From positions 2,987,188 through 3,051,187 of the forward strand of contig CM034101.1 of NCBI GenBank assembly GCA_019914945.1: 64,000 bases of DNA, in the 5' to 3' direction. This DNA is from Typha latifolia. Lineage: Eukaryota > Streptophyta > Magnoliopsida > Poales > Typhaceae. Positions within the stretch are counted from its first letter, which is position 1. The number at the start of each line of letters is the position of its first letter. Both the position numbers and the translations under genes were made by a program. The notes beneath the pieces were generated by a model, which made no database searches, had not been told where the DNA came from, and saw nothing but the letters and a program-made list of their open reading frames with translations. Positions 24,227-35,794 of the stretch are shown here, one piece after another.

Positions 24227-25568
24227 TCATACTTGCATCAGCCAGCAACTTGGTAGGATACCCATTAGAAGCATGCTCTATTAATCTTCTTGGAGGTCTC
24301 TGAATTGCTCTTCTCATATTTGCTCTTCTCAGTCCAAGAAAGACCAGAAGACCAACGACCAGAGCAAATCCCACAACACTTCCCACAACACTAACCACAA
24401 TTATCCCCTTGCCAACTGTTCTCTTCTTTTGTTTCTGAGGCAGTATCCCCACAGCCAAAGCTTGGTTCTGGCAATAGGATGACGGATGCTGACTAGAATC
24501 TGCATTGGCCAGACAATTTGCGGAAAATAGAACCACCTTCTCCTTAGAATTTGCACTCAGGCAACTAGGCAAGCTCCCGGTCAGAAGATTCAATGACAAA
24601 TCAGCAAACTCAAGATTCTCACTGCACGACATGTTCTGGGAAAGCATCCCAGTGAACCTATTTCCGGCTATACTTAGATAGTGAATTGAAGGCAGAGACA
24701 ACAGTGACGGTATAAATGGACCAACAAATCTATTGAATGAGACATCCAACCACTGTAGCAAAAAAAAGGAGCTCATTTCAGCTGGAAGTCCACCACTAAA
24801 CCTGTTTCCCTTCAGCACAATGGTCGCCACCTTCCTTGCCAATTTTGGAAATCGAGGTCCAAGGGAATTGTTCTCCACATCAAGTACTTGAAGGTGTGTC
24901 AACCCACTAAGATCAGGCAAATCTCCAGATAAATTATTAGACGAGAGCACAAGTGTCCTTAGAGATTTCGTACTGCCTAAAGAATCAGGTAGAGGCCCAG
25001 TTAAGTTGTTGTTCTTAAAGCTCAGAACTGCCAAGAGTGGGAATGAATTCAACCAATCCGGGACTCTGCCAGTAAACATGTTATGATCAAGAATTAGAGT
25101 CTGGAGGTTCCTTAGATGAGAAATTTGTTGAGGAATGCTTCCATATAAGAAATTGGAGCTCATGTTGACTATTTCCAGTGACGATAACCGAGAAATCTTC
25201 CCCGGTAAGGGACCCCATAGGCCGAGAGAGGTCAAGGTAAGAACTCTTAAGTCTGGAAGTCTAGTAAGAGTAGTGAAGAAGGAGTCAATAGAGAAGCTCT
25301 TTGGAAGAGATGGAGAGCCCACATCACCAAGTATATGCAGTTGGGTTACAGTGTCCTCATAGCAAACTACTGTCACTGATGGACTTTGATCACCATAGCA
25401 GAAGTCTGTGTAACTATGCCAGCTACTAAGAACAGATGGGTAGTTCAAGAGATGCTGGATTCTAAGTAGAGACCATGCTTGCGAGGATTGCAGCTGGGTT
25501 GTAGATGGGATTGAGATCAGAACCAGAATAAGGATGAGCAGATAAGAAGGATAGCTTCGGATGTCCAT
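21048..25568 (-). CDS. Probable inactive LRR receptor-like kinase (At3g03770 family)
   Basis: Single-pass plasma-membrane receptor-like protein with a degenerate kinase domain. Exons on the minus strand are 24233-25568, 23725-23858, 22979-23219, 22668-22876, 22517-22563, 21516-21627 and 21048-21323. All are GT-AG and in phase, giving 784 aa. A signal peptide (1-25) precedes about ten LRRs (roughly 90-370, e.g. LQTLILDHNMFTGRVPDWL), a transmembrane helix (about 388-411) and the kinase-like domain (about 485-760). Kinase hallmarks are missing: the beta-3 VAIK is VAIR, the catalytic loop reads PGLFANNLKITNILLD with no HRD, and the DFG position reads ISSYN. The glycine loop is partly kept (GEGSHGQMYRG). 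It probably acts as a scaffold or allosteric partner. A 5' UTR intron is likely at about 25602-25717. A (CT)n tract lies at the start of intron 1, and a foreign-looking insert lies in the intron at 21628-22516. Confidence 0.93.
21959..22300. mobile_element. GC-richer insert in a pseudokinase intron, probable transposon remnant
   Basis: Base composition changes sharply from the AT-rich intron. The segment opens with GTGCCGGCCACTGGTCGGC and a perfect 16-bp palindrome (21987-22002, CATGGCAC/GTGCCATG). A coding-like stretch without a recognisable protein follows. Insertion into a gene intron is the simplest reading. Class unknown. Confidence 0.4.
24173..24224. repeat. (GA)26 microsatellite adjacent to a splice donor
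   Basis: 52 bp of pure GA, reading CT on the coding strand of the pseudokinase gene. It begins at about intron position +9, after the donor GTATGA. Confidence 0.97.
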
Positions 25569-25864
25569 TGAATTCCTTAAAACTCTCACAAGATCCTGCC
25601 TTTCTATAAAATTACAACAGAACAAGCAAACATTATCACTTGGGTACTTCCTATTTCCATATATATTTTCACTTGGTATGATTTTAACAACTCGAGCAGT
25701 GATCAGGGAGTAGCATACCTTTCTCCACAGAGCAATGCAGCTTTCGCTTCTTGGGTTCAAATCCACAGAGAAGAACTAACAGCTATTCGAGTGACTAAAG
25801 CTGCACCTCAAAATCCAAAACCAAACTCCAAATACTTGGGTTTCAGAGTTAACGGAAAACAAAC

Positions 25865-25865
<1 letters not shown>

Positions 25866-25898
<33 letters not shown>
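25866..25898. repeat. (CT)n microsatellite upstream of the pseudokinase gene
   Basis: About 16 CT units, which read GA on the transcribed strand, lie about 300 bp upstream of the start codon in the presumed promoter or leader. Confidence 0.95.
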
Positions 25899-25901
<3 letters not shown>

Positions 25902-26261
25902 CCTTTGTGTCACGGGTGGGAGCGAAGCGGAAATGGCCAAATGAGCTCGATGCATCGAGCTGGAAATAGACAGGGGCAATAAGACAAGTGGACAAAGCCC
26001 ACACTGCTCTTTTTTCCCCACCATGACGGAAGATACCATTGTCACTTGTCAGGATGAGTTGGGTTTCTCTCTTTCTTTTTTCCTCTTCTTTTTTCTTTCT
26101 CTTTTTTTTTTCCTTTTATCTTTTTATCCTGCGCCACCATTAAAGCTAATGGAAAGCAAAAGGAGAGCATCTTTCTCTATAACCCGGCTTGATTTAGTTC
26201 CCTTCTACCCACTCAGTGATCGCCATTGCGTTCCTTCGCACTTTGTGAAGCAGACACTTCC

Positions 26262-26263
<2 letters not shown>

Positions 26264-26301
<38 letters not shown>
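26264..26301. repeat. (GA)n microsatellite
   Basis: About 19 GA units in the distal promoter of the LRR pseudokinase gene. Confidence 0.95.
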
Positions 26302-26302
<1 letters not shown>

Positions 26303-27599
26303 GAACAATGTTTCAGTAAAACTTACTCCTCATAATGCCTTTCTTTTTTTTTTTCCATCCAAACGAAATGAAATATTTTATTTAAGTTGCTTTCTTTTTA
26401 TTTTTTAATGTTGGAAGTTATTGGGGTTAAAATAATCTATCTGTCGTCTAGATTTTGGAGAAGGTGTTGGTGGTTGGTGTTACTGTGTCGTCTTTTCTTC
26501 GCGCGCTTTTTGTTTCTGTCACATTGACGAAAATGCCCCCATTAAAATACTTAAAATGGTTGGAATTCCTATTAACTGTTGTTTAATGTGAACTGGAGAC
26601 GCACGACCGTCCGATCTTTGGAACCTATTCTTCTGACGGTGGGAGATGTGTTATGGACTGGACAGTTCTAAATCTACGAGTCGAAAGAAGACGCGTACTA
26701 TCCTGTCAACCCCGGTACGAATACGATAACCGCAGCATAGAGCTTTCAAATCTCTATTAGATTAACTAAAAGAAAACTCTAAAATATTTCAATTATTAGA
26801 GATCTATTTTAGAGTATCGCATTATTCTAGTATTAAAATGAATTACAACATTTTTGGGGTAAAATAAAACTCCACTCAAACGGGTGTAATCTTTTCTAAT
26901 TAAATAAATTCAATATGACTCTGAATTTTGTGTCATTTTCTGAGTCTTGGACCCACTTATGCACTAATAACATAACCATCAGAGGCTGCCGCTATCTTTA
27001 TACAAATTCTCTAGACTACCCAAAATCCCAAACAGTGCCATAACATTTCCCATCGCAAGTAAATTATTAACTAAACTACTCTAATTATTTTTAGGTCCGA
27101 CAGTATTTACGTAAAGATAATTAATTCTTCTTACATCCTCATTAATGGCTTACTAACACAATTATAATTTGACGTGGGTAAGTTAAAATACCAGCTAGAA
27201 AACCAAATTGTAATTTAGAAGTACACTGCAGTAGTAGAAAGTAGAAAGGTTAACCATATTGAAGGTAATCCGACACCTAGTCGGTGTTCATAATAAATAA
27301 AGTACTAATATGCAGCAAAGAGAAGGCCCAGGAGCTCACTAACCTCCGTGTTGTGACGATGAGAATCTACAGGAAAAGATGATGAGATTCCTGATCTGAT
27401 GGGTGGGATAGAGTACGCTACTTGGTAGGTCTGCACTAGCTGGCCGCCACGTTTGCATCTACCTGAAAAGAAAGGAGCCTTGTTCTCCCGTGTGACAGTT
27501 GGCGCGGGACCACTACTCACGGCGCACATAGTTCAAGTTCCCTTGGGGAATGTTTGGAATTGAGTCAGTATTTCTCTCATTATATATAATAATTAGAGC

Positions 27600-27790
27600 A
27601 TATTGACTCAAAATAAACTCGGGCTCGAGCTGACGCTCAACTTAAATTAAAAAAATTATTTATTAATATTATGTATATAAGTATATTGATAGTCATTAGC
27701 ATAAGTATTAAAGCTATGTGTCTAGCTCAGCTTGAGTTAGGTTAAAAAATAAGCTTCATTCAGTCTTAGGCTGTCAACTCATTTACACCC
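27600..27790. repeat. AGCTCGAGC-rich dispersed repeat, copy 2
   Basis: CTCGGGCTCGAGCTGACGCTC near the left end and CTAGCTCAGCTTGAGTTAGG further right, finishing with CTCATTTACACCCC. The reverse complement of that end (GGGGTGTAAATGAG) is, to my recollection, a frequent terminus of a plant dispersed repeat. Related to the copies near 5430 and 62140. Confidence 0.45.
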
Positions 27791-28739
27791 CAAACTAATA
27801 ATGGGGCTAATTATTTCTACGTAGAATATCCAAATGGACTCCATTTATCTCATAATGACCCAATGCGTCCTACTTCATTTTCCCAAAACTGAACCCAGAT
27901 TATAAACACTCTATAGCATTAATGACTTTTTCACCAGAGTACCACCTTAGTGATATATAATTTTCTCAAATTATATTTTCCTTCTTAATCCTCATGACGT
28001 AGCAGTACCCTTGTTGGTAAGGAGGAACAACTAAAATCACATCTCAATTATTTTGGAACAAAAAGGGACAAGATTTTGGTAGCATTTTATGATGCAAATT
28101 GGTCTTCCCAGTTACTTTCAGCAGTCAAATCGTCAGATGACTTATTCACGGAGGAAGATTCTCGCTGTCTACTAGAGGTTACGAATTCCCGTCATCATCA
28201 AAACATCTCTATTCTCTAGGCATCTTATCAAACAGATTAATTGCACAACTTAGTTTACATGAAATATTCTGTAACTTGGCATCAATGATTTTAATATGCT
28301 ACAGGTTCGACACACAAAGCATGTTCACTATTTTGTTTAGTGTCTACAAGTGTTTGGAAGCATAAGACTTGCAAAAGACCCATGAAATAATCAAGTGGCA
28401 AATATTATAGCAAAGAGATAGAATCGTACATTTCTCACCATCAATATAATACAAAGATGCCTCAACAATGTTGTCGATAAAGAACTCTCATAATATACAT
28501 CATTCCATTCTAAACTTCTAAGCATAGCTCTAGAGACGACCTATTTCGTTGTCTAACGAAAGAATCACTGAAATGTGCAGATCACATGCTTTTGTCCTAT
28601 GATAGAGTAGGGGTCCAACTGAACACCCATGTTGAGGAAAAACTAGTAAGCGAGTGCATGATGACTACTCTCTGAACAAAGAATGCATCACAAATTTGAG
28701 AAAATTATAGACTCACATGGATTTAGAAGTTAGAGCCCT

Positions 28740-31700
28740 TCAATCTTCAATTAGGTATCGGTTTCTTCGCGCGCCAAAAGCAAGTCTCTGGATGCGAGAA
28801 TAAAAAAAAAAGGACTATTAGATAAGTCATTGCTGGGGCATATTAAAGAGTTAATAATAGAAGACTGATTAGAACTTTAGAAGTACTAGAGAGATGGAGG
28901 TTCCCAACTGAAAAAATTTGGGAGTAAGCTTTCAAGCCAGTGAGGAATCGAATATAGGTCGGCTTCATGGATTGGCTGCTGGGAACCGACCTGACACAAG
29001 GAACAAGGTACTCTGCGACCTATACAAAATAGCAAGAATATAAGCATATCTAGTTGTCCAACTACCTAAATCAGCCAGTCATGAGTAAATTCCCAGGGAT
29101 GATAGATACATAATTGAAGTAATGTCCTTCAAGGTCGAAATGCATGAGGATTCAAGTTCACCAGTCGACAAAACAGAGAATCAAAAGGATACCATAATGC
29201 ACATCCCAACTAAAACAGCAGTTGATTTCTCCCGAAATTATAAAAAAAAAACTAAAATAGCAGTTGATGGTTAATAAAGCTAGACAACATAATGAGATAT
29301 TTTAAAAGCAAGACCACTTTTTATTATCTTCAACTAGGTAAATTGCTTCACATTGGTCCAAATCCAGGCTAAAGATGATATGATGCTAATTAGGAGAAGA
29401 TTATGAGACTTTAAAGTCTCGTTATCTTTAAGTTTAGAAAATCCCCTGGATTAGTTTAGGGACTCTTAAACTGGTCCAAGGACTCCTAAACTGATTCAAT
29501 AACTAAACATATTTTTATTTTTTTTCATATCTAATTAAGTTTACTTTTAAAAAAATTAAAACTAAAAAATGAGGCTAACTAATCGAGTTTGGGGCTTAGC
29601 CTCAAACCAAACAAAGCCTGAGGGCCCAACAACTAAAGCTACATTAGCCCATTAAAATCCCATCTCATGAGAATTTATTCCCAAAGGCACAAGTTTAATC
29701 AAAACCATAAGCAGTGTAACTTCTTGTAGTAATTTCAAAAAAGTGTCCATAGAATTGTAGATCCATTAGTGCCTTTGTTACTGGTGCATTCTTGAGATTA
29801 ACCAAAATAAGTAAGATGTTATTTGTGAAGACAGGATATTGAAGTACTTACCACATCAGGCGGTTCTGCTAAGATATTAATGAAAAATTTGGCCTGTATA
29901 TTCAACAATATGTTTACCATTGTCAAACACTATTTTCTGACAAACAAAATGGCAAAATAAATAAGAGTGATTGATGTTTTACTTGTTTTGTGTTGGCCCC
30001 AGACATTAGAAGATCAGTAGTAACCATGCCTGGCTGCAAAAGGACGACTTTTGATGAAAATAATTATGGTTGACAAGATATTTGATCTCATCATCAATTA
30101 ATACATGTGAATTCTGGCAACTCTATGTACTAGAACAAAAATCTAAGCAATTGATAGGATAAGTGCAATTACCGATAAGTTGTGCACCATGACATTCTTT
30201 AATTCATTCATCTGCAGTTCTGCCTGGAATTTAAATGCATCAATTGCTGTTCTGTCTCTCTTAGTAAGCACCAAAATGACATGAAAACAGATGTTCTTGC
30301 AATTGAGACCCAAAAGACACAGATGTGGATTACAAAGAACACATCTAAGAAACAAAATTATTATTTTCGTACACCTTAGAAAGTATGTTATTCTTCAAAA
30401 GTTTCAAAATGACTCCTCACAACCAAATCCTTTAGATCTGTGAAACCATTTTGAGGCTTTTTTCTGTACTAACAGAATGTGCAGAATGATTCCAATTACA
30501 GATCCCAAGGGACATGTCACGATTTGTTTTAACATTCACATGCTGAGAAAGCAAGAGAGAACAACATTTTGCTCAGAATGTTGGCACCAAGGTACACATA
30601 GACATAATGACTGTACGTTGAACGCAAGTTTAAGTTAAACTTTAAGACTTGGTAATTATATCTCTGATCCTGACAATGATGATCCAACATGATAACAAAT
30701 GCAGGTTAAAGTAACTCAGCTTTCATATCGCTTTCAACATCCTAATCAAGTTATCATGGTTATCAATATCCAATGAACACTCAAGCGTCAAAACAGCTGA
30801 ATACTTCTCAATTTGAAGAGTTGAACCTTCATTCAGAATATAAGATTATTTTAAACAAAAAAATATAAGAGACGAATGGAAGCAAAAAATTCACAGTGTT
30901 TCTAATGATGCACCATGATACCTCAAGTGCATCTCTATACATTTACAACTGAAGGTATTAATACAGTCTCTCGGGATCCAGGAGCATTCAGGATTCCAAC
31001 AATGGTTCTATCAAATAGAAAATAAGCCAGGACCTAAACTACCTAAATTCTATGATAAGTTATTTTGCGCTTTGAAATTTATATTTTGAGTATGAACAAA
31101 TTCAAAAGCAACTAATGAGCAGATATTCAGTGATATGTTCCATCTTTTATGAGTATGATGTTTACCTGTAGAGATTTGGTAAGGTGCACGACACTGCGCT
31201 TGGTTGCACCATATGCAGCAAATCTGCAGATGGATCATGTATCACAATCCAATTAATGCCTTTGAAAAGCTAACCCTAGAATTCATGGCTCTTCAATAGA
31301 CAAGTAAGAGGCACATTCTTATCTTCATGTAACTTGGTAATTGAGAATTCATATACTGAATTCAGAGAAACATACAATATCTCAGGCCATTGATAAACAA
31401 GCAATTGACATAGTGGCTGAACAAGGAATTAAAAGCATAACAAGATAAGGAGGTTCATATGCAAATCTACAAGATAAATGAAGTTTGATTCCAACTTAAT
31501 GAACATTAGATGATAATAAGGTATAAACTAATAAGGTGTTTCAAAAAATGAATCAAACCTAGGGGTTGGCCTTCCATCAGAACCAGCTCCATCAATATTA
31601 AATACGTGACCACCTCGGGGCTGGTTTAGCATCATATTTATTGCCTACAATGTCGATAGAGATATCAAAAGTCAAACAAAATAGAAATTATGTTAGTATC

Positions 31701-33628
31701 CTCCTCTAGTACAACATTACAAGTTATACGATACCATTACCTCACGGCAACATATCATCAGACCAAGAGTGTTTGTGGTAACGACTTCCCTGAAAACAAT
31801 AGCAAATGGATCAGTTAATGACCAATAATGCTGTGGCGACTAACAGGAGGAACTGAACAGATATCTGATTATACCAACAAAATCTTACATGAGATCTTCA
31901 TCTGAACTTTCTACCAATGGTTTATAACTGTATGCATTTGATCCAGCATTGTTGATCTGTGCCATTTATCAAAGTAAACATGTAATGCATGGGGAAAAAG
32001 AATGCTCTTCTACCAGAATTCTAATTTAAATGTCTAATCATTCAGCAAGGCAAATGAAACAAATAGTGCCACTTGCATGGTTCATCAAGGACCATGAGCA
32101 AGAGTTCAAGGAACCATTCTCAAGCCTACTACATTTGAGTTCTATATTGTGACTGCAATTAGCTTATACTGAAAATGAATGACCCGAAACCAAATTTAGT
32201 CAGTTTGAGAAAGAAGAAGGATATGGGTACTGAACTTACCACCTTTCATGTCTCCAACATTTAATCATTGTCATACTAGTAACACATCATCAGACTTGTC
32301 TAATTTGCTAAGTTTGCACATGCTAATATGACCAAATACTTAATGAGATTGGAACTTAATAATTCAAGAAGTTGGCGATCGTTCTTAGCATGAAAAATGC
32401 TCCAGCCATTTATCTGAATGCAACACACGATTACTTTATTGGAAGGGAGACTGCAGGGAAAGAAGGTGTCTAAGCCAAACTAGTGCATTCTTGCAGAAAA
32501 GTTATAGAAAGTCTGCTGATTATAAATAGAATAGCACCAAAAGAACCAGTTTGAACATTAAGTACCCATATATCAATGTATTTCAGCTTATCCCGTGCAA
32601 AATTAACTAGTGCCTTGACATCCTTTCCTTCTCTAACATCACAGGTAGTTCCCTGCAGCAATTGGAAATAATAACTTAAGAATATAAACTTCAAGTGAGT
32701 TAAAAAGAAAGAAACAAAAGCAGCTATATAGTAGATACCCACACATGGTGCTCTCCAAATTCCTTTCTCAAGCTCTTGACCGCTGAATCTACACGCTCAG
32801 CTGCACAAGACAAAACAATTGTCAATGAAACTTTTACTGGCATTATGGGAACAATTTTTTCTACAATCTCCTTGCTAATAGTGATAATATCTGGAGCCTT
32901 CTTTACTATATGGTATAAGCCAATATAATCATGAATCATACTAGATAATTAATAAATGACAATTGAAACTTAGCTACAGACAAACCTGATCTTGAGCAGA
33001 TTACAACATTGTCACCTGCCTTCAGAAATTCCTTAGCAAGTGCATATCCAATACCTGTGTGTAAATAGAGATCAGAGCATTAAATAGAAGCAACTCAAAC
33101 AGAAATCTGCCAATCTTCTCCTTCTTTGTTGTGCATAATCTATTAATCACAAGGACACACTTTCTATTTTTCACTTCTCGACGAGAAATAGTAAAAACTG
33201 TTCAAGTCTACGAGATCATAAAAAGTTACACCTTATGACAAGCTCGAAAGATAAAATTTACTGCTAATATTCACATTAGCTGCACCAGAACCTGCTCAGG
33301 AAGAAGAACACTGCGTACCAAAACATAACAAAAAGTACTAAATGCAGTAACTGGAAAGAGTTTGACGACCTTTAGTGGAGCCGGTAATCAAAACATTATA
33401 AGGGGGGACCATGGGTTCTCTCTTGTCGATAGATTCCGCCCTGATTCCATTTGGATTCCGGTACGGGTGCCCTAGATTCCGGCCGGAGAAGACGACCAAA
33501 CAGCCGAGGCGCCTCGCCCCAGTACACGTACCTGTGGTCGGATTAGTCCTACCGGTTCGGATGGCCGCAAGGGCACCGTGGCGGCCGGAGGTGGGGAGGG
33601 AGATGGCGGGAAGGGATAGGGACGCCAT
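28740..33628 (-). CDS. NOL: Chlorophyll(ide) b reductase NOL, chloroplastic
   Basis: Short-chain dehydrogenase that reduces chlorophyll b to 7-hydroxymethyl chlorophyll a, partnering NYC1 in light-harvesting complex breakdown in the plastid. Thirteen minus-strand exons: 33370-33628, 32986-33054, 32739-32800, 32566-32652, 31889-31956, 31741-31789, 31559-31644, 31166-31223, 30173-30223, 29983-30033, 29852-29893, 28909-29019, 28740-28787. All phases close, giving 346 aa, near the rice NOL length. Residues 1-70 are a transit-peptide-like Ser/Arg/Gly-rich region. The NAD(P)-binding motif TGSTKGIG is at 82-89, NNAG at 161-164 and the catalytic YxxxK at Y231 and K235. The tail RLAFGARRNRYLIED matches NOL proteins. 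The last donor is weak (TCA then GTTGGG). A dispersed repeat (29420-29640) sits in the intron between the last two large exons. SmB starts 483 bp away, head to head. Confidence 0.96.
29420..29640. repeat. Dispersed AT-rich repeat in a NOL intron (family A, copy 1)
   Basis: The core reads AAGTTTACTTTTAAAAAAATT then GGCTAACTAATCGAG and ends AACCAAACAAAGCC. Similar sequence recurs at 56170-56310 (same orientation) and 47370-47480 (opposite orientation). MITE-like by size and composition. Ends are not defined. Confidence 0.5.
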
Positions 33629-34111
33629 GGAAGCGTGGCCACCAGAGTGTGTGGATTATGATAATAGAATACATTTCCAATTTTATCCCTCTACTTTTTA
33701 AATTTCTTTTTAATTTTACAGAAATTTGTATTTCAGCCCCTCTTTTAATTTTACAGAAATTTGCAATTATGCAAACCAATCAGTTTTTCTCGCTACTGTT
33801 TGTAAAAGAATGGGTTAGAAAACAGGATCTGAAGTGGAAATAAAAAAAGAAAAGGAGGGTAAAATAAATTTTCTCCAAAAACATATCAACTGGCGGTAAA
33901 TTCTGTTTTCATTTGGCTCTTCCCACTCCTAACCCGCACGTGTATATCGCGTGACCACTTATTCCGAAACCCTGCAACCCCGTCCTCTTCTAAACACCAA
34001 AACCCTCGTCCTCGTCTCGGCGGCACCCAAAAATTAAAAACCTTTCATCCCTTCTCCCTCGCCACTCGAAACCCTAACCCTAGATCGCGGCTGCTCGAGT
34101 TCTTAGCAGCC
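33629..34111. promoter_or_regulatory. Shared divergent promoter region of NOL and SmB
   Basis: Only 483 bp separate the two start codons on opposite strands. The interval contains a direct repeat (CTTTTTAATTTTACAGAAATTTG-type, near 33707-33731 and 33741-33763), an ACGTG core in CGCACGTGTATA (33937-33948) and repeated AAACCCT words towards SmB. Confidence 0.6.
34069..34083 (+). promoter_or_regulatory. Telo-box (AAACCCTAACCCTA) before SmB
   Basis: AAACCCTAA-type telo-boxes sit near the start of many plant genes for ribosomal proteins and other RNA-processing functions. This one is about 30 nt upstream of the SmB ATG. Related AAACCCT words occur at about 33968 and 34002. Confidence 0.6.
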
Positions 34112-34927
34112 ATGTCGATGTCGAAGGGCTCCAAGATGCTCCAATACATAAACTACCGCATGCGCGTCACGATCCAGGACGGGAGGCAGCTCGTAGGCAA
34201 GTTCATGGCGTTCGATCGTCACATGAACCTCGTCCTCGGCGACTGCGAGGAGTTTCGCAAGCTTCCTCCCGTTAAGGGCTCCAAGAACCCCGGCGAGGAG
34301 CGTGAGGACCGCAGAACGCTAGGCCTCGTACTCCTCCGCGGTGAGGAGGTCGTCTCCATGACGGTTGAGGGCCCGCCTCCCCCCGACGAGTCCCGCGCCA
34401 AGGCACACGGCGCCGCCGCACTAGCTGGCCCCGGGGTCGGCCGCGCCGCAGGCCGGGGAATCCCCACCGCGCCGCTCGTCCAAGCCCAGCCTGGCCTCTC
34501 TGGTCCAGTTCGGGGAGTTGGTGGTCCTGCCCCTGGCATGATGCAGCCACAGATCTCGAGGCCGCCTGTCCCCCAGCTGTCCGCCGCACCCGTCTCATAC
34601 CCACAAGTCGTCCGCCCGCCGCCACCTGGACAAATGCAGGGTTTCCCTGGACAGGGGCCTCCGATGGGGAGGGGGCCACCACCGATGCAGATGCATTTTG
34701 CTCCAAGGCCGGGGCAACCGCCATTCCCTATGCCACCTCCGCAGTTTGGGCAGCGGCCGATGGGGCCACCTCCGCAGATGATGAGGGGGCCACCACCACC
34801 AGCTCCGAGGCCAGGGATGCCGCCTCCGCCTGGGGGTCAGGTGCCGGTGTTCGCACCTCCGAGGCCCGGGATGCCGCCTCCGCCACCACCGAATATGCAG
34901 CAGCAGGGACAGAACCAGCAGCAGTAG
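34112..34927 (+). CDS. SmB: Small nuclear ribonucleoprotein SmB/B'
   Basis: Core Sm protein of the U1, U2, U4 and U5 snRNPs of the spliceosome. A single uninterrupted frame of 271 aa. The Sm1 motif covers about residues 9-48 ([33 protein letters not shown]) and Sm2 about 69-90 ([20 protein letters not shown]). The rest is a proline/methionine/glycine-rich tail with [14 protein letters not shown] motifs, which in SmB proteins bind GYF and WW domain partners, and a Gln-rich end. A GC-rich frame in an AT-rich setting. It shares its 5' flank with NOL. A 3' UTR intron is possible (an acceptor-like CATTGACAG ends at about 37570) but is not proven. Confidence 0.96.
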   Translation: MSMSKGSKMLQYINYRMRVTIQDGRQLVGKFMAFDRHMNLVLGDCEEFRKLPPVKGSKNPGEEREDRRTLGLVLLRGEEVVSMTVEGPPPPDESRAKAHGAAALAGPGVGRAAGRGIPTAPLVQAQPGLSGPVRGVGGPAPGMMQPQISRPPVPQLSAAPVSYPQVVRPPPPGQMQGFPGQGPPMGRGPPPMQMHFAPRPGQPPFPMPPPQFGQRPMGPPPQMMRGPPPPAPRPGMPPPPGGQVPVFAPPRPGMPPPPPPNMQQQGQNQQQ

Positions 34928-35684
34928 TAACTTCCAGGCATGTATTGTTCTCTTACTTATTTACTTAATTACATAAGTTTTGCCTCTTCCTTGATTGCAA
35001 TTTTGTCTTTCTCGATTTCCTTTTTTTTGTTCTGGTATCATGGTGGAATTCTATTGTTTGGTTCACTCTAGAGGCTAGATTACTAGAGTTTAGTGCTATA
35101 TGTTTTGCAGCTAAAGCTTATTATCCTGTTTTAATTAATCCTTTATGAATTAGATAATTGTTCAAATGATTTTTAAAACGCAATAAATTTATAGACAATA
35201 TTTTCTCATAGGTACATTTCATGTAGTTTATTGGGATATTAATGTAAATGAGCCATAACCATTTAGCCCTATTAGATGGATCACCATCATTGGTGCTTTT
35301 TGTGCACTTCTAATTGTAGTGGGTACTGTGTATCATGGACATTTTATTTGCAAGAAATATGTCAAATAAAGTGTCATTTTAATGAACCGTATCAGTTAAA
35401 GAGAATCAACAAGGAAATATGAGATGGAGATATTTGTTCATTTTATTTTTTTCGTAATGGTTGCTCACCTAATTAGGGACCAAGATTTTTGGGGACTTTG
35501 GAGTTGACACCTAGTAGGCTTAAGATTCTTCTTGTGCTCACCCAAAATTCTGTATGTGATACATCTAATTAGTGGAAACTTTGATTCTCGGGGAGTTGAT
35601 ATTTCCATTGGCACTTGTCCAATAATTGGTAGAAGATATTGAATATACTTTTGAAATGAGTTTTTACTGATGGAGCATTTGTAT

Positions 35685-35794
35685 GAGGCAAAAACTAGTG
35701 AAAAGTTATGCGTAAGCAAAAGTTTATAGGAGGCAAAAACTAGTGAAAAGTTATGGATAAGCAAACATTTACAGGAGGCAAAAACTATTAAAAA
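35685..35794. repeat. 45-bp tandem repeat, 2.4 copies
   Basis: Units start at 35685, 35730 and 35775, each beginning GAGGCAAAAACTA. The first two differ at a few positions and the third is partial and diverged. No coding potential. Confidence 0.85.

Larger units (their letters stand above)
25569..28739. other. Pseudokinase 5' region and NOL 3' flank
   Basis: 25569-26400 is the pseudokinase leader and promoter, with two GA/CT microsatellites. 26400-28700 is AT-rich intergenic DNA with an AGCTCGAG-type repeat (about 27600-27790). A minus-strand ATG ORF at 27305-27529 has no family resemblance and is not called. The NOL 3' UTR ends somewhere left of 28740. Confidence 0.55.

Noticed and set aside
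23859..24232. Ser-Leu repeat tail continuing the pseudokinase frame
   Set aside because: Product of reading through the donor into the (CT)n intron; the splice to 23858 restores the family sequence.
25569..25766. N-terminal extension of the LRR pseudokinase frame
   Set aside because: Contains a likely 5' UTR intron and would precede the signal peptide that starts at 25568.
27305..27529. Minus-strand ATG ORF of 74 codons with higher GC than its surroundings
   Set aside because: No recognisable family, no neighbouring exons or promoter; could be chance.
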